NCBI GenBank assembly: GCA_934636105.1
Contig: CAKTZR010000018.1
Location: forward strand, 4,897-68,896
Source: an uncultured Clostridia bacterium
GTDB lineage: Bacteria > Bacillota > Clostridia > Christensenellales > Aristaeellaceae
DNA: 64,000 nt
Direction of reading: 5' to 3'
Positions within the stretch are counted from its first letter, which is position 1; each line of letters starts with the position of its first letter. Position numbers and translations under genes: made by a program. Under the pieces are notes generated by a model. The model was not told the DNA's origin, did not search any database, and worked only from the letters and a program-made list of their open reading frames with translations. Below, in pieces: positions 44,240 through 53,101 of the stretch.

Positions 44240-45061
44240 TTACGGCAAATTCAGTTTCTTGGTGAGAATCGTCTGCGTAATCAGCCAGAGCGCCGCGTCG
44301 ATGACGGCTTCAACCGCCGAAACGCCGACCAGCGAACCATAAATCGCTTTCAATTCGCCGTTCGGGCTGCTGAGCAGGTTAAGGGCAAAGCGGCTGAGAG
44401 CGTCAATGAAGGTCTGCATGTGCATTGCGGCGAAGTAAATGACCAGCATGAACAGAATCTGCGCGAGGAATTGCAGCGCGAAGAATGCAATGATGCTCGC
44501 CAGCTTGCGGTGCGGGGTGAACAGACTGCCGATGGCGCTGGAAAGATACGTGTGCAGATAGGCCATCGCGATGCCCAGCACGGTAAACAGCAGAATCAGC
44601 AGGCACGCGAACAAGCCGAGACTGCGAACCACGCTGCATACCTCGCGAATGGAAACGACAACCGCGTTTACGCTGGTCGGCAGGGACATCAGGAAGACGC
44701 ATGCGGCCAGAAAAACGAAGGTCAGCAGCGTCGTTGCGACGGCGGCAATCAGCTTGGCCGCGATGTGCTGCCCCATCGTCACAGGCAGGGTCAGCTGGAT
44801 GTAGCCTCGCTCACCAAGCATGCGGAAAAAGCGGCTGACGTTTTCGGCAAAGCAGACCACCAGCACCGCGATGAAGCAAATGCCCGTCGCGAACGCCAGC
44901 AAGGCATTCAACCAGTCGAAACGGCCGGAATTGAGGCCGAGCCGCCCGGTGAGCGCGGAGGTCAGCGCCATCAGCGCGCTCAAAACGACCAGGCCCGCGC
45001 CAACGGGGAGCATGGAGGAAAGCGCCTCCCGAAATTCAACTTTGAGCAGTTTGCGAATCAT
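44240..45061 (-). CDS. ABC-2-type transporter permease
   Basis: 273 residues with about six membrane segments (for example VGAGLVVLSALMALTSAL and LLTFVFLAACVFLMSL). It overlaps the ATPase gene by four bases (ATGA) and should form an exporter or membrane-perturbing complex with it. The three-gene order GntR-ATPase-permease resembles the Bacillus ytr locus, which responds to cell-wall antibiotics; the substrate here is unknown. Confidence 0.88.
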   Translation of the reverse strand: MIRKLLKVEFREALSSMLPVGAGLVVLSALMALTSALTGRLGLNSGRFDWLNALLAFATGICFIAVLVVCFAENVSRFFRMLGERGYIQLTLPVTMGQHIAAKLIAAVATTLLTFVFLAACVFLMSLPTSVNAVVVSIREVCSVVRSLGLFACLLILLFTVLGIAMAYLHTYLSSAIGSLFTPHRKLASIIAFFALQFLAQILFMLVIYFAAMHMQTFIDALSRFALNLLSSPNGELKAIYGSLVGVSAVEAVIDAALWLITQTILTKKLNLP

Positions 45062-45756
45062 GCCCGAAACACCTCCCTGAAATATTCATCCACGCTGCAT
45101 CCGTGTTCCTCGCGCAGCTCATCCACACTCTGATGCAGGAAAACCGTGTTATCCTTGAGCATCAGCACCTCGTCCAGCACGCGTTCAATATCCCCAATCA
45201 GATGGGTGGAGAGCACGACGGACGCGTTTTCGCTGTAATTGCGCAGAATGGTGTTCAAAATGTAATCCCGCGCCGCCGGATCGACGCCGCCCAGCGGCTC
45301 GTCGAGCAGATACAGCCGCGCGGCGCGCGCCATGACCAGACAGAGCTGCATCTTTTCCTGCATGCCCTTGCTCATCGCGCCGATGCGCTGGCTGTCGCCA
45401 AGCTTCAAATCCAGCAGCATGTCGCGGGCCTTCGTGCGGTCGAAATCCGTGAAGAAATCCGCGTACATCGCGACCGCGTCGCGCACGCGCATGCTCGTGG
45501 AGAGCGCCATGCGGTCGGGCAGATAGGATGTGATCGCCTTGCTGGCCGGGCCGGGTTTTACGCCGCCGATGGTGATTTCGCCGGAAGTCGGCGCGAGCAG
45601 CCCCATCGAGCATTTAATCAGCGTGGATTTGCCCGCGCCGTTCGGGCCGAGTAGGCCGACCAGCTTCCCCGGCTCAATCGAAAAGCTTACGTCGCGCAGG
45701 GCGACATGCTTTCCATATCGTTTTTCAAGATGATTTGCGGTGTAAATAGCCGCCAT
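45058..45756 (-). CDS. ABC transporter ATP-binding protein (YtrB-like)
   Basis: 232 residues. Walker A GPNGAGKSTLIK, signature-like MSKGMQEKMQLCLVMARA (the LSGGQ serine-glycine pattern is replaced by SKGMQEK, as in several exporters of this group), and Walker B LYLLDEPLGGVD are present. It lies two bases after the GntR gene and overlaps the permease gene. Confidence 0.9.
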   Translation of the reverse strand: MAAIYTANHLEKRYGKHVALRDVSFSIEPGKLVGLLGPNGAGKSTLIKCSMGLLAPTSGEITIGGVKPGPASKAITSYLPDRMALSTSMRVRDAVAMYADFFTDFDRTKARDMLLDLKLGDSQRIGAMSKGMQEKMQLCLVMARAARLYLLDEPLGGVDPAARDYILNTILRNYSENASVVLSTHLIGDIERVLDEVLMLKDNTVFLHQSVDELREEHGCSVDEYFREVFRA

Positions 45757-45758
45757 GA

Positions 45759-46118
45759 TTACCCCTCCTCCTGCTCAAGCAGCGCGGCGATTTCGGCCTT
45801 TGTAAGCCCAAGCGCCGCCGCCTGATGATAAAAATCGTGAACCAGCTTTTGCGCGAGCGCCTGCCGCGCCTGCGCCAGTTTTTCCGTGTCGGATGTGACG
45901 GTTCGCCCCGCCGTCCGCTGGGTTTCCAGCAGGCCGCGCGTCTCCAGTTCGGCCAGCGCGCGCTGCATCGTATTCGGGTTGACCTGCGCCTGCGCGGCAA
46001 GGTCGCGCACACCGGGAATTTTTCCTCCCGGCGGGTATTCGCCGGTGATGATGGCAAGCTCCAGCTGTTCAATCAGCTGGAGATAGACAGGCCGCCCGGC
46101 GGCGATTGTCCAATCCAT
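45759..46118 (-). CDS. GntR-family regulator, YtrA type
   Basis: 119 residues: a GntR winged helix (about 10-75: RPVYLQLIEQLELAIITGEY, then VRDLAAQAQVNPNTMQRALAEL) and a short C-terminal helical tail, the layout of YtrA. It most likely represses its own operon. A 28-base imperfect palindrome (46136-46163) lies just downstream of the -10. AAAGGAG is eight bases upstream of the ATG at 46118. Confidence 0.92.
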   Translation of the reverse strand: MDWTIAAGRPVYLQLIEQLELAIITGEYPPGGKIPGVRDLAAQAQVNPNTMQRALAELETRGLLETQRTAGRTVTSDTEKLAQARQALAQKLVHDFYHQAAALGLTKAEIAALLEQEEG

Positions 46119-46135
46119 ATGTCAAGCTCCTTTCA

Positions 46136-46192
46136 TGTATTGCTGTGCTAAGCACTTAATACAATGATACGACGAAGACGGGAAATTGTCAA
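46136..46192 (-). promoter_or_regulatory. Promoter and candidate operator of the GntR-ABC operon
   Basis: Minus strand: TTGACA (46187-46192), 17 bp, TATCAT (46164-46169). Starting directly after the -10 is a dyad from 46136 to 46163, with outer arms TGTATT/AATACA and a perfect core GTGCTAAGCAC, a good candidate for GntR binding. Confidence 0.75.
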
Positions 46193-46195
46193 GGG

Positions 46196-46230
46196 GAAAA
46201 TTAAAAAAACCTGCCGCGAAAAACGGCAGG
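46196..46230 (-). terminator. Terminator of the DUF6020-like gene pair
   Basis: CCTGCCG (46210-46216) pairs with CGGCAGG (46224-46230); on the minus strand a T run (complement of TTAAAAAAA) follows. Confidence 0.85.
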
Positions 46231-46239
46231 CAGTTAAAA

Positions 46240-47982
46240 TCAGGTTTTGGAATCGGAAAACAGCGTGAGCAGCAGCAGCGGCGGCACGGCGGCCATGATC
46301 GGATAAGCATATCGAACGAATATGCCTGCCGAAAAAAGCAGCGTTGCGAAAAGTCCCCAGAGCGGCCACATCGTCCGCGCGAAATGCCGACGTCGCTTGC
46401 AGCGTGCATAGAGTACGGTAAAAAGCAGGCCGTATACATAGATCGAGGGACGGAAAAGCTCGGCAAGGAGGGGATAATGCTCCTGAACCGATTGATGCGT
46501 AAAGGCGAAAAGCAGCTTGTGCAGCCGCGGCAGCTTGCTTTGCACTTCGATGGGATAAACGCCCTCGTAATTATAGACGGTGTTCATGTAGACGTAATCC
46601 CACATTTCGCCGCCGAGTGCGTGCGCATGGCTTACGTCATCCGGGTTCCAAAGTCCGGCGCAGTTTTCGAGGAAGGCCTCCAGATAGACGCGCGGATACT
46701 TCTTCGCGTATTTCAGATAGAGCGACCAGAAGTCTCCCGGATTGGCCTGATAGCGGTCAAAGGCAAAGTTGCCGCCCTTGGCCGGGTCGGCGTTGTGCGG
46801 TTGATAGCGATGGGTCGCGTTCGAGAACCAGCCGTTGATTTCGGCGTATTCCTCCTCGCTCACGTCTGCGCGCTCGGCGGTGCGCATCAGCTGCTGGCAG
46901 GGAATCGCCATCATCTCGCTGGAAGGCGTTTTGGCTGCATGGACGGAGGCTTCCAGCGCGCGCGGGAACACCAGGGACGGGATCAGCGCCACGGCGCACA
47001 GCACGACGGCGGCGCGTCTGCCCAGCGCCAGCACAGCCAGACAGCCCAGCGCGACGGCCGCGATGGCGTTGTGGCGAAGCAGACACATCAGCGTGCAGAC
47101 GACGGCAAAACGCGCGCAGAGTTTTCGATTGTGCAGATTCTCGTTTGGGTTTTCGGCGATTTCCCAAAGGGAGAGACAGAGCACCACGCACAGGCCGGAA
47201 AAAAGCGGGTCTTTCGCGGTGGAAACCGCCATCACGCTGTGAAAGGGAAGCAGCGCAAAGCCAAAGGCCAGCAGCGGCGCAACCCATTTGGCCGTTCGGC
47301 GCTGCACAAAGGCGCAGGCCCAAGCATAAAGCCCCGCGAGCAGAAGCAGCTGAACGACGCTGTACGTCGCCGCGCCCGCCGTCATCGAGCCGAACAGCTT
47401 TTCGCCCAGCGTATACAGCGTGCCAAGGAAAAGCGTGTGGAAGACGGGGTGCGCCGCTTCAAATTCGCCGATCGTGAACTGGCGGATTTCGTGTTCAAAA
47501 TCATAAGCGATAACGCCGGGATAAAACGCGAGGAACACCAGCAGATAGCAGGCAGCTAACAGCAGAAAGAACGCCCAGCCGGACATTTTTCCTCTTTTTT
47601 CCGTTTGGGGCGCTGAAAAGGAAAACGCGTAGGAAAACAGCGCGCCAAGCGTCGGCGCGGTCAGAATGGGAACGGCCAAGCGGCGCAAAAGCGCACCTTT
47701 GCCGGAAAGCAGGCCGTCATAAACGATAAGCTCGCTGCCCAAGCTCAGGCAGACGGCGAAAATCAGGCCGAACGCCAGCGCAAAGCCCCATTCGCGGAGA
47801 CCATGTGTTTGCAGCGCGTGACAAACGGGGAAAAACGTCGCGAGAATCAGAATCAGCGGCAGAACGGCCGAACGGAAAACCGCGCTGTCTGGATTGATGG
47901 GAACCAGATACGGCGCGGCAACCGCCAGCATCAGCGCGAAAAGGACGGTCCAAAGCGATGCGTATTTTTGAAAAAGCTTCAT
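46240..47982 (-). CDS. Polytopic membrane protein, DUF6020-like (paralogue 1)
   Basis: 580 residues with about 12-14 hydrophobic segments. Motifs shared with three other proteins in the window: FYPGVIAYD (YPG and YD), then HPVFHTL, STAKDPLFSG (KD), CLLRHNA, IPCQQLMRT (P-QQL-R) and DPAKG. The conserved acidic residue after YPG, near the first outside loop, recalls GT-C glycosyltransferases; this is only a resemblance. The start at 47982 follows GAGGT by eight bases; an ATG at 48003 lacks a site. It lies 48 bases after paralogue 2. Function is unknown; a cell-envelope role is plausible. The name DUF6020 is my best recollection of the family. Confidence 0.72.
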   Translation of the reverse strand: MKLFQKYASLWTVLFALMLAVAAPYLVPINPDSAVFRSAVLPLILILATFFPVCHALQTHGLREWGFALAFGLIFAVCLSLGSELIVYDGLLSGKGALLRRLAVPILTAPTLGALFSYAFSFSAPQTEKRGKMSGWAFFLLLAACYLLVFLAFYPGVIAYDFEHEIRQFTIGEFEAAHPVFHTLFLGTLYTLGEKLFGSMTAGAATYSVVQLLLLAGLYAWACAFVQRRTAKWVAPLLAFGFALLPFHSVMAVSTAKDPLFSGLCVVLCLSLWEIAENPNENLHNRKLCARFAVVCTLMCLLRHNAIAAVALGCLAVLALGRRAAVVLCAVALIPSLVFPRALEASVHAAKTPSSEMMAIPCQQLMRTAERADVSEEEYAEINGWFSNATHRYQPHNADPAKGGNFAFDRYQANPGDFWSLYLKYAKKYPRVYLEAFLENCAGLWNPDDVSHAHALGGEMWDYVYMNTVYNYEGVYPIEVQSKLPRLHKLLFAFTHQSVQEHYPLLAELFRPSIYVYGLLFTVLYARCKRRRHFARTMWPLWGLFATLLFSAGIFVRYAYPIMAAVPPLLLLTLFSDSKT

Positions 47983-48007
47983 AGAATGTGACCTCAATTC
48001 CATGATG

Positions 48008-48066
48008 AAAAAGTGGGAAATCCAAGAACCTCAGGTTCTTGGCGGGGTGTGGGGCAGCGCCCCATC
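48008..48066. repeat. Family-2 repeat, copy 2, reaching into the end of a DUF6020-like gene
   Basis: GGAAATCCAAGAACCTCAGG begins the unit, whose core is the CAAGAACCTCAGGTTCTTG palindrome and whose end is GGGGCAGCGCCCC. The stop codon and last dozen codons of the gene at 48031-49815 lie inside it. Confidence 0.85.
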
Positions 48067-49815
48067 GCTGCCCCGTTGGCTGAATGCCGCCGCCAGCAGC
48101 GCGGGCGCGAGACAGAACAGCGGGAGCGCATAGCGCGGCAGGGTGCAGGGGCCGAACAGATAGCCCAGCCAAATGCCCAGCACACCCAGCGCACAGGGGA
48201 GCAGGCGTGCGCGCCTGTCGCTGATGAGCTTGACGCAGGCCAGAAGAATCAGCCAGAAGGGCGTAGCGACGGCAAAGAGCACGGAGATAACCGGATCGCT
48301 TTGATAGCTGTTGCGGCGGCAGATTTTTTCCATCAGATCGCGGACGGCAGGCAGATAGCATGTCGTTTCAATGCTGTATTCGGTCATATCGACTTCCTGC
48401 AGCTGCAAATAGCCCTTGTCGTTGTAGGAGACATCCGGGTAGATGGTCGAATGGCTCAAGTCGTCGGGATACCACGAACCGAGGTTCAGCATCAGGAAAG
48501 CTTCAAGATATTCGTGCGCGTAGGCTTTGGCGTGTTTTCGCCACAGGGCGAGGAACGCGTCCCCTTCGCGTTCAATGCGGTCGCGATCCAGATAGCCCTT
48601 GGCCGGGTCGGCCAGATGCGGATGAACGACCAGGCCCTCATCCGAAACATACCACGAGCGGATTTCGGCCTTGTCCTCCTCGCTCATTCGGCCGCTGTTA
48701 TAGGCGCGGACAAGCTGCTGGGCGGGGATGCTGTACAGCTGGAAGGATGTGTTTTCGCTGCTGGGGTGCAGCAGGAGCGTCAGGCCGCCGTTCACCAGCC
48801 CCGCCGCGCACAGGCAGGCGGCGAATAACAGCGCCGTCTGTCTGCGAAATCCCTTTGCGGCGATGAGCATCGAAGGAATCAGCAGCGCAAAAGCGAAAAG
48901 CCCATTGTTGCGCAGCAGCGTCGTGCCAACGCCGCAAAGCGCATAGAGAAAGAGATTCGCTTTCTTTCGGAAGAAGGCTTCGGAATCCTCCAAAAGCGCG
49001 AAGGATTGCAGCGAGAGCACCAGCAGCGCGGCGGAAAAAAGCGTGTCCTTACAGGTGGAAAGTGCCATCGTTGAAAAGATGGGGAGCAGCGCGTAAGCGG
49101 CGGTCATCAGCAGGAGCATCCACGTGGGCGCGCCGCGCTTTTGGACGAATGCGCAGGTATATGCCAGCGCAAACGCAAAGACGAGCATCTGCAAAACGGT
49201 GTTGAGCAGCAGGCCGGACGTGGGGGAGGAGAACGCTTCACCCAACGCCATCAGGCCGTTGCTCAAAGCGCTGTGCAGCAGCGGATGCAGCGTGGAATAG
49301 GCGTGATCAATATGCTGCTGATACTGCGCGGGAAAATCGTAGTTGACCATTCCGGGGAAAAACGCGAGCCAAACCGGAAGCCAGCCCAGCAGAATCACCA
49401 GCGCATAGCCCCACAGGGGAATATGCAGCGCCTTTTTTTCGGCAGGCTTTGCGTTAAACAGCCGCGTGGTTACTGCGCCCAGCGCTGGCGCGGCCATCAA
49501 CGGCACGGCGGCGCGCCGAAGCAGGCTGCCCAGACCGGTAAGCAGGCCGTTATAGACGAACAGCTCCGAGCCAAGCCCCAGCGCGGCGGCAAAGAGCAGC
49601 GCAAAGCCCCAGCCGCAGACAAGCTGCCGCTGACTGGCCTGCCGAAAGGCCTGGCAGACAGGATACAGGCAGGCGAGAACGAGCAGCAGCCCCAGCGTGC
49701 CGGAACGAAAAACGGCGCTGTCCGGATTGATGGGGATCAGATAAGGCGCGGCAAAGGCCAGCAGCAGGCAGCAGAAGCCCGCCAGCGGCGCGGCATATTT
49801 TCGAAGGATGGTCAT
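48031..49815 (-). CDS. Polytopic membrane protein, DUF6020-like (paralogue 2)
   Basis: 594 residues with about 12-14 hydrophobic segments. Shares with paralogue 1 the N-terminal PINPDSAVFRS motif and the family motifs FFPGMVNYD, HPLLHSAL, STCKDTLFS, LLRNNGL, IPAQQLVRA and DPAKG. The C-terminal residues after AAAFSQRG are encoded by the family-2 repeat and so are probably a recent addition. The start ATG at 49815 follows AGGGAG. A promoter on the minus strand (TTGATT, 17 bp, TACAAT; 49859-49887) serves the pair. Function unknown. Confidence 0.72.
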   Translation of the reverse strand: MTILRKYAAPLAGFCCLLLAFAAPYLIPINPDSAVFRSGTLGLLLVLACLYPVCQAFRQASQRQLVCGWGFALLFAAALGLGSELFVYNGLLTGLGSLLRRAAVPLMAAPALGAVTTRLFNAKPAEKKALHIPLWGYALVILLGWLPVWLAFFPGMVNYDFPAQYQQHIDHAYSTLHPLLHSALSNGLMALGEAFSSPTSGLLLNTVLQMLVFAFALAYTCAFVQKRGAPTWMLLLMTAAYALLPIFSTMALSTCKDTLFSAALLVLSLQSFALLEDSEAFFRKKANLFLYALCGVGTTLLRNNGLFAFALLIPSMLIAAKGFRRQTALLFAACLCAAGLVNGGLTLLLHPSSENTSFQLYSIPAQQLVRAYNSGRMSEEDKAEIRSWYVSDEGLVVHPHLADPAKGYLDRDRIEREGDAFLALWRKHAKAYAHEYLEAFLMLNLGSWYPDDLSHSTIYPDVSYNDKGYLQLQEVDMTEYSIETTCYLPAVRDLMEKICRRNSYQSDPVISVLFAVATPFWLILLACVKLISDRRARLLPCALGVLGIWLGYLFGPCTLPRYALPLFCLAPALLAAAFSQRGSDGALPHTPPRT

Positions 49816-49858
49816 GCGCGTACTCCCTTAGTTTTAAGATCAATCTCATTGTCAATCT

Positions 49859-49887
49859 ATTGTAGCCGAATTGCACAAAAGAATCAA
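49859..49887 (-). promoter_or_regulatory. Promoter of the DUF6020-like gene pair
   Basis: Minus strand: TTGATT (49882-49887), 17 bp, TACAAT (49859-49864). Confidence 0.65.
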
Positions 49888-49895
49888 TAGCGGCA

Positions 49896-49933
49896 AACAA
49901 AAACCCCGATGCAGGGGTGATGCTGCATCGGGG
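49896..49933 (-). terminator. Terminator of the glgCDA operon
   Basis: CCCCGATGCA (49904-49913) pairs with TGCATCGGGG (49924-49933); on the minus strand it is followed by a T-rich stretch. Confidence 0.88.
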
Positions 49934-49944
49934 AAAACGATGGA

Positions 49945-51885
49945 TTATTCAGCCTTGGGGGCTTCTTCGGCAGGCGCTTCGACCTTCGGTTCGGCCTTCT
50001 TGCGCGGGGCGCGCTTGGCTTTAGGCTTTTCCTCGGCCTTGGGTTCTTCCTTGACCTCGGCGGCGGCTTCAACCTTGGGCTTGCGGCCACGCTTGGCCTT
50101 GGGCTTTTCCTCGGCTTTGGGTTCCTCCTTCACCTCGGCGGGCGCTTCGGCTTTTTTACGGGGAGCGCGCTTGGCCTTGGGCTTCTCCTCGGCCTTGGGT
50201 TCTTCCTCCACCTCGGCGGGCGCTTCGGCTTTTTTGCGGGGAGTGCGCTTGGCCTTGGGCTTCTCCTCGGCCTTGGGTTCTTCCTTCACCTCAGCGACGG
50301 CTTCGGCCTTGGGCTTGCGGCCGCGCTTGGCCTTGGGCTTCTCCTCGGCCTTCGGCGCTTCTTCCTTCACATCCCCGGCTTCTGCCTGTGGAGCCGGGGC
50401 AGGCTTAGGGTTTTCGGGCTTCTCCTCGGCGAGCGAGAACGCCGTCGCGGGCTTGGTCAGCTCCTCATACAGCGCCAGATACTTGCTGGCGGAGGAATAC
50501 CAGCTGTAATCGCCGGTCATGCCGCGCACGATCAGGCGATACCACACCTCGCGGTTGTTCTGATAATAATGCACGGCGCGGCGCACGGTGTGCAGCATGT
50601 CATGCGCATTATAGTTGAAGAAGGTGAAGCCGTTGCCCTCGTCGGTGAACTTGTTGTAAGAGAGCACGGTATCGCGCAGGCCGCCCGTCTCGCGCGCGAC
50701 CGGCACGGAGCCATAGCGCATCGCGATCATCTGGGACAGGCCGCACGGCTCGAACTGGCTGGGCATGAGGAACATATCGCTGCCCGCGTAGATGCGGTGC
50801 GCCAGCTGGTGATTCATCGCAAAGCGCGCGGCCAGACGGCCCGGATATTCGCTCTCCGCCCAGGAGAACAGGTTGGTGTATTTCGCTTCGCCCATGCCGA
50901 GCACGACGAGCTGAATGCCGGTTGCCATCAGTTCGCGGATGACGCACTCGATGAGGTCGAAGCCTTTCTGATTGGACAGGCGGGAGATGATGCCCACCAG
51001 CGGCACGGTCGGATCGACGGTCAGGCCGAGTTCCTTTTGCAGCTCCGCCTTACAGGTTTCCTTGCCGCCGAGGTGATACGGATCATAATTCGCGTAAATC
51101 TGCGGGTCCTTCGACGGATCGTAGTCGTTCACGTCGATGCCGTTGAGAATACCCACCAGCTGATCCTTGCGCGCGCGGAGGAGACCGTCCAGACGCTCGC
51201 CGTAGAACGCAGTCTGAATCTCATCCGCATAGCTCGGCGAAACGGTGGTCAGCTCGTCGGCGTAAACCAGACCGGCCTTCATGTAGTTCGCACAGCCGTA
51301 GCATTCCAGCTTGTCCGAGGTGAACAGGCTGTCGCCCAGGCCGAGCGTATCCTGAACCGCCTTGATCGGGAAAACGCCCTGATACTGGAGGTTGTGGATG
51401 GTGTAGACCGTCTTCATATCCTGATAGAACGGGAACTGCGCATACTGAATCTTGAGCAGCGCCGGAATCATGCCGGTCTGCCAGTCGTGGCAGTGGATGA
51501 CGTCGGGCTTGAAATCCAGATGCACCAGCGCGTCGATCACTGCGCGGTCGAAGAAGCCGAAGCGCTCGTATTCGTCGCCGCCCAGACCGTAGATATAGGA
51601 GCGGCCGAAGTAATACTGGTTATCCACGAAATAGAAGGTCACGCCCTGATATTCAAGGCTCTTGATGCCGCAGTATTGGCGGCGCCAGCAAAGCTCAACC
51701 TCAAACTCGCATTCGAGCTTCATCTGGCTGACATACTGCTCCGGGATGGCGGCGTACAGCGGCAGAATGACGCGCACGTCGTGGCCCTGCGCCTTGAGCA
51801 CGGGGGAAAGCGCGCCCACCACGTCGGCCAGACCGCCGGTCTTGATAAACGGTACGCATTCGGATGCCGCAAAGAGAATCTTCAT
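49945..51885 (-). CDS. glgA: Glycogen synthase with a repetitive charged C-terminal tail
   Basis: 646 residues. Residues 1-485 are a full-length GT5 glycogen synthase (ADP-glucose binding KTGGLADV at 16-23; HCHDWQTGMIP; catalytic EPCGLSQM). Residues about 486-646 form an extra low-complexity tail of five units of 26-27 residues, each with VKEEPKAEEKPKAK and then KRGRKPK, KRTPRKK or KRAPRKK; a final unit ends EEAPKAE. The RGRKP blocks resemble AT-hook DNA-binding motifs and alternate with acidic blocks. The tail is in frame, with the same start and stop context as a normal gene (GGAGG upstream, terminator downstream), so it is real. GlgA extends the glucan chain from ADP-glucose. It is third in glgC-glgD-glgA. 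Confidence 0.95.
   Translation of the reverse strand: MKILFAASECVPFIKTGGLADVVGALSPVLKAQGHDVRVILPLYAAIPEQYVSQMKLECEFEVELCWRRQYCGIKSLEYQGVTFYFVDNQYYFGRSYIYGLGGDEYERFGFFDRAVIDALVHLDFKPDVIHCHDWQTGMIPALLKIQYAQFPFYQDMKTVYTIHNLQYQGVFPIKAVQDTLGLGDSLFTSDKLECYGCANYMKAGLVYADELTTVSPSYADEIQTAFYGERLDGLLRARKDQLVGILNGIDVNDYDPSKDPQIYANYDPYHLGGKETCKAELQKELGLTVDPTVPLVGIISRLSNQKGFDLIECVIRELMATGIQLVVLGMGEAKYTNLFSWAESEYPGRLAARFAMNHQLAHRIYAGSDMFLMPSQFEPCGLSQMIAMRYGSVPVARETGGLRDTVLSYNKFTDEGNGFTFFNYNAHDMLHTVRRAVHYYQNNREVWYRLIVRGMTGDYSWYSSASKYLALYEELTKPATAFSLAEEKPENPKPAPAPQAEAGDVKEEAPKAEEKPKAKRGRKPKAEAVAEVKEEPKAEEKPKAKRTPRKKAEAPAEVEEEPKAEEKPKAKRAPRKKAEAPAEVKEEPKAEEKPKAKRGRKPKVEAAAEVKEEPKAEEKPKAKRAPRKKAEPKVEAPAEEAPKAE
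49960..50380. repeat. Tandem coding repeat in the GlgA tail
   Basis: Five units of about 78-81 bp, each containing GGCTTCTCCTCGGCCTTGGG or a close variant, encode the repetitive tail. The units differ at only a few bases, which suggests recent expansion by slippage or recombination. Confidence 0.88.
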
Positions 51886-51962
51886 GTGGATTCCTCCTCG
51901 TTTATTGGGTCAAATTGGAAAAAGGCGGGAACCGTCCACGCATGAACAGCCCCCGCTTTGAC

Positions 51963-53087
51963 TTAAATCACAACGTTCTTGGCGATGACAATCGGATAAG
52001 CGGCGGGCGCGATCAGGCGGCCGTTGCGGCGGATGACGCTCTGCTTGTCGAGAATGCAGTGGTCGATCTCCGCACCTTCCTGAATCTGCGCATCCTGCAT
52101 GACGATGGAGTTCTTGACAACCGCGCCCTTGGCGACCTTCACGCCGCGGAAGAGGACGGAGTTGATGACTGTGCCCTCGATGATGCAGCCGTTGGCAATC
52201 AGGGAGTTGGAGCATTCGCACTCGTCCACATAGCGGGCGGGCAGGTCGTCACGAACCTTGGTATACACCGGACGATCCTTCGGGAACAGCTGGCGGCGCA
52301 CGTCGCTGTTCAGGAGCGACATGTTGAAATTGAAATAGGACTGGATGGAGTCGATCTGGCAGGCCAGCCCCTTGTATTCATAGCCGTAAACCTTCAGGTT
52401 GCCGTCGTTGATGTTGCGCTGGAGGATGTCGCGGTCAAAGTCGTGCATGCCGTTGGCGGCCGCCTGCTCAACCAGCTGGCGCAGCAGCTCGCGCTTGGTG
52501 ATGTAGACCTTGAGGGACGCACAGTCGCGCGTCGGCACGGAAGAACCGATCTCCATGCCCGTGACCTTGCCCTCCTCATCGACGGAGAGGAACGTATCGT
52601 TTTCGCCCTCTGTGCCGACGGCCTTTGCGCCGTGGGCATAGAGCACGGTCACATCCGCGCCCTTTTCCATGTGATACTTGAGCGCGTCGGTGTAATCCAT
52701 ATTATAGATCGTGTGGCTGTTGGTCAGCACGATGTATTCCTGACGGGAGAGGCGCAGGTAGGTGCTGTTGGACTTGAGCGCATCCAGCAGACCGGAATAA
52801 ACGCCCATGTTCTCGCGGGTCAGGAACGGCGGCAGCATCACAAGGCCCTGCTTGCCGTGCAGGTCCCACTCGCGGCCGGAACCGATGTGATCCATCAGCG
52901 AAGAATAATTCTTCTGGGTAATCACGCCGACGTTCTTGATGCCGCTGTGAACCATCGAGGAAAGCTGGAAGTCGATCACGCGGTAACGGCCCGCGATCGG
53001 AAGGGCGGCAACCGCGCGCAGGCTGGTCAGCTCGCCGAGATGAATATCGTTTTCACCGGTAAAAATCAAACCCATGACATCTTTCAT
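51963..53087 (-). CDS. glgD: Glucose-1-phosphate adenylyltransferase subunit GlgD
   Basis: 374 residues: nucleotidyltransferase domain and left-handed beta-helix domain. It starts MKDVMGLIFTGENDIHLGEL where GlgC has AGGQGSRL, so the catalytic loop is degenerate, as usual in GlgD, the modulating subunit of the Bacillota enzyme. It works with GlgC to make ADP-glucose. GGAGG lies upstream. A weak hairpin (GCGGG...CCCGC with a T run) is in the 76-base gap before glgA and may lower read-through. Confidence 0.94.
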   Translation of the reverse strand: MKDVMGLIFTGENDIHLGELTSLRAVAALPIAGRYRVIDFQLSSMVHSGIKNVGVITQKNYSSLMDHIGSGREWDLHGKQGLVMLPPFLTRENMGVYSGLLDALKSNSTYLRLSRQEYIVLTNSHTIYNMDYTDALKYHMEKGADVTVLYAHGAKAVGTEGENDTFLSVDEEGKVTGMEIGSSVPTRDCASLKVYITKRELLRQLVEQAAANGMHDFDRDILQRNINDGNLKVYGYEYKGLACQIDSIQSYFNFNMSLLNSDVRRQLFPKDRPVYTKVRDDLPARYVDECECSNSLIANGCIIEGTVINSVLFRGVKVAKGAVVKNSIVMQDAQIQEGAEIDHCILDKQSVIRRNGRLIAPAAYPIVIAKNVVI

Positions 53088-53101
53088 TGTGGGTGCCCTC
53101 C

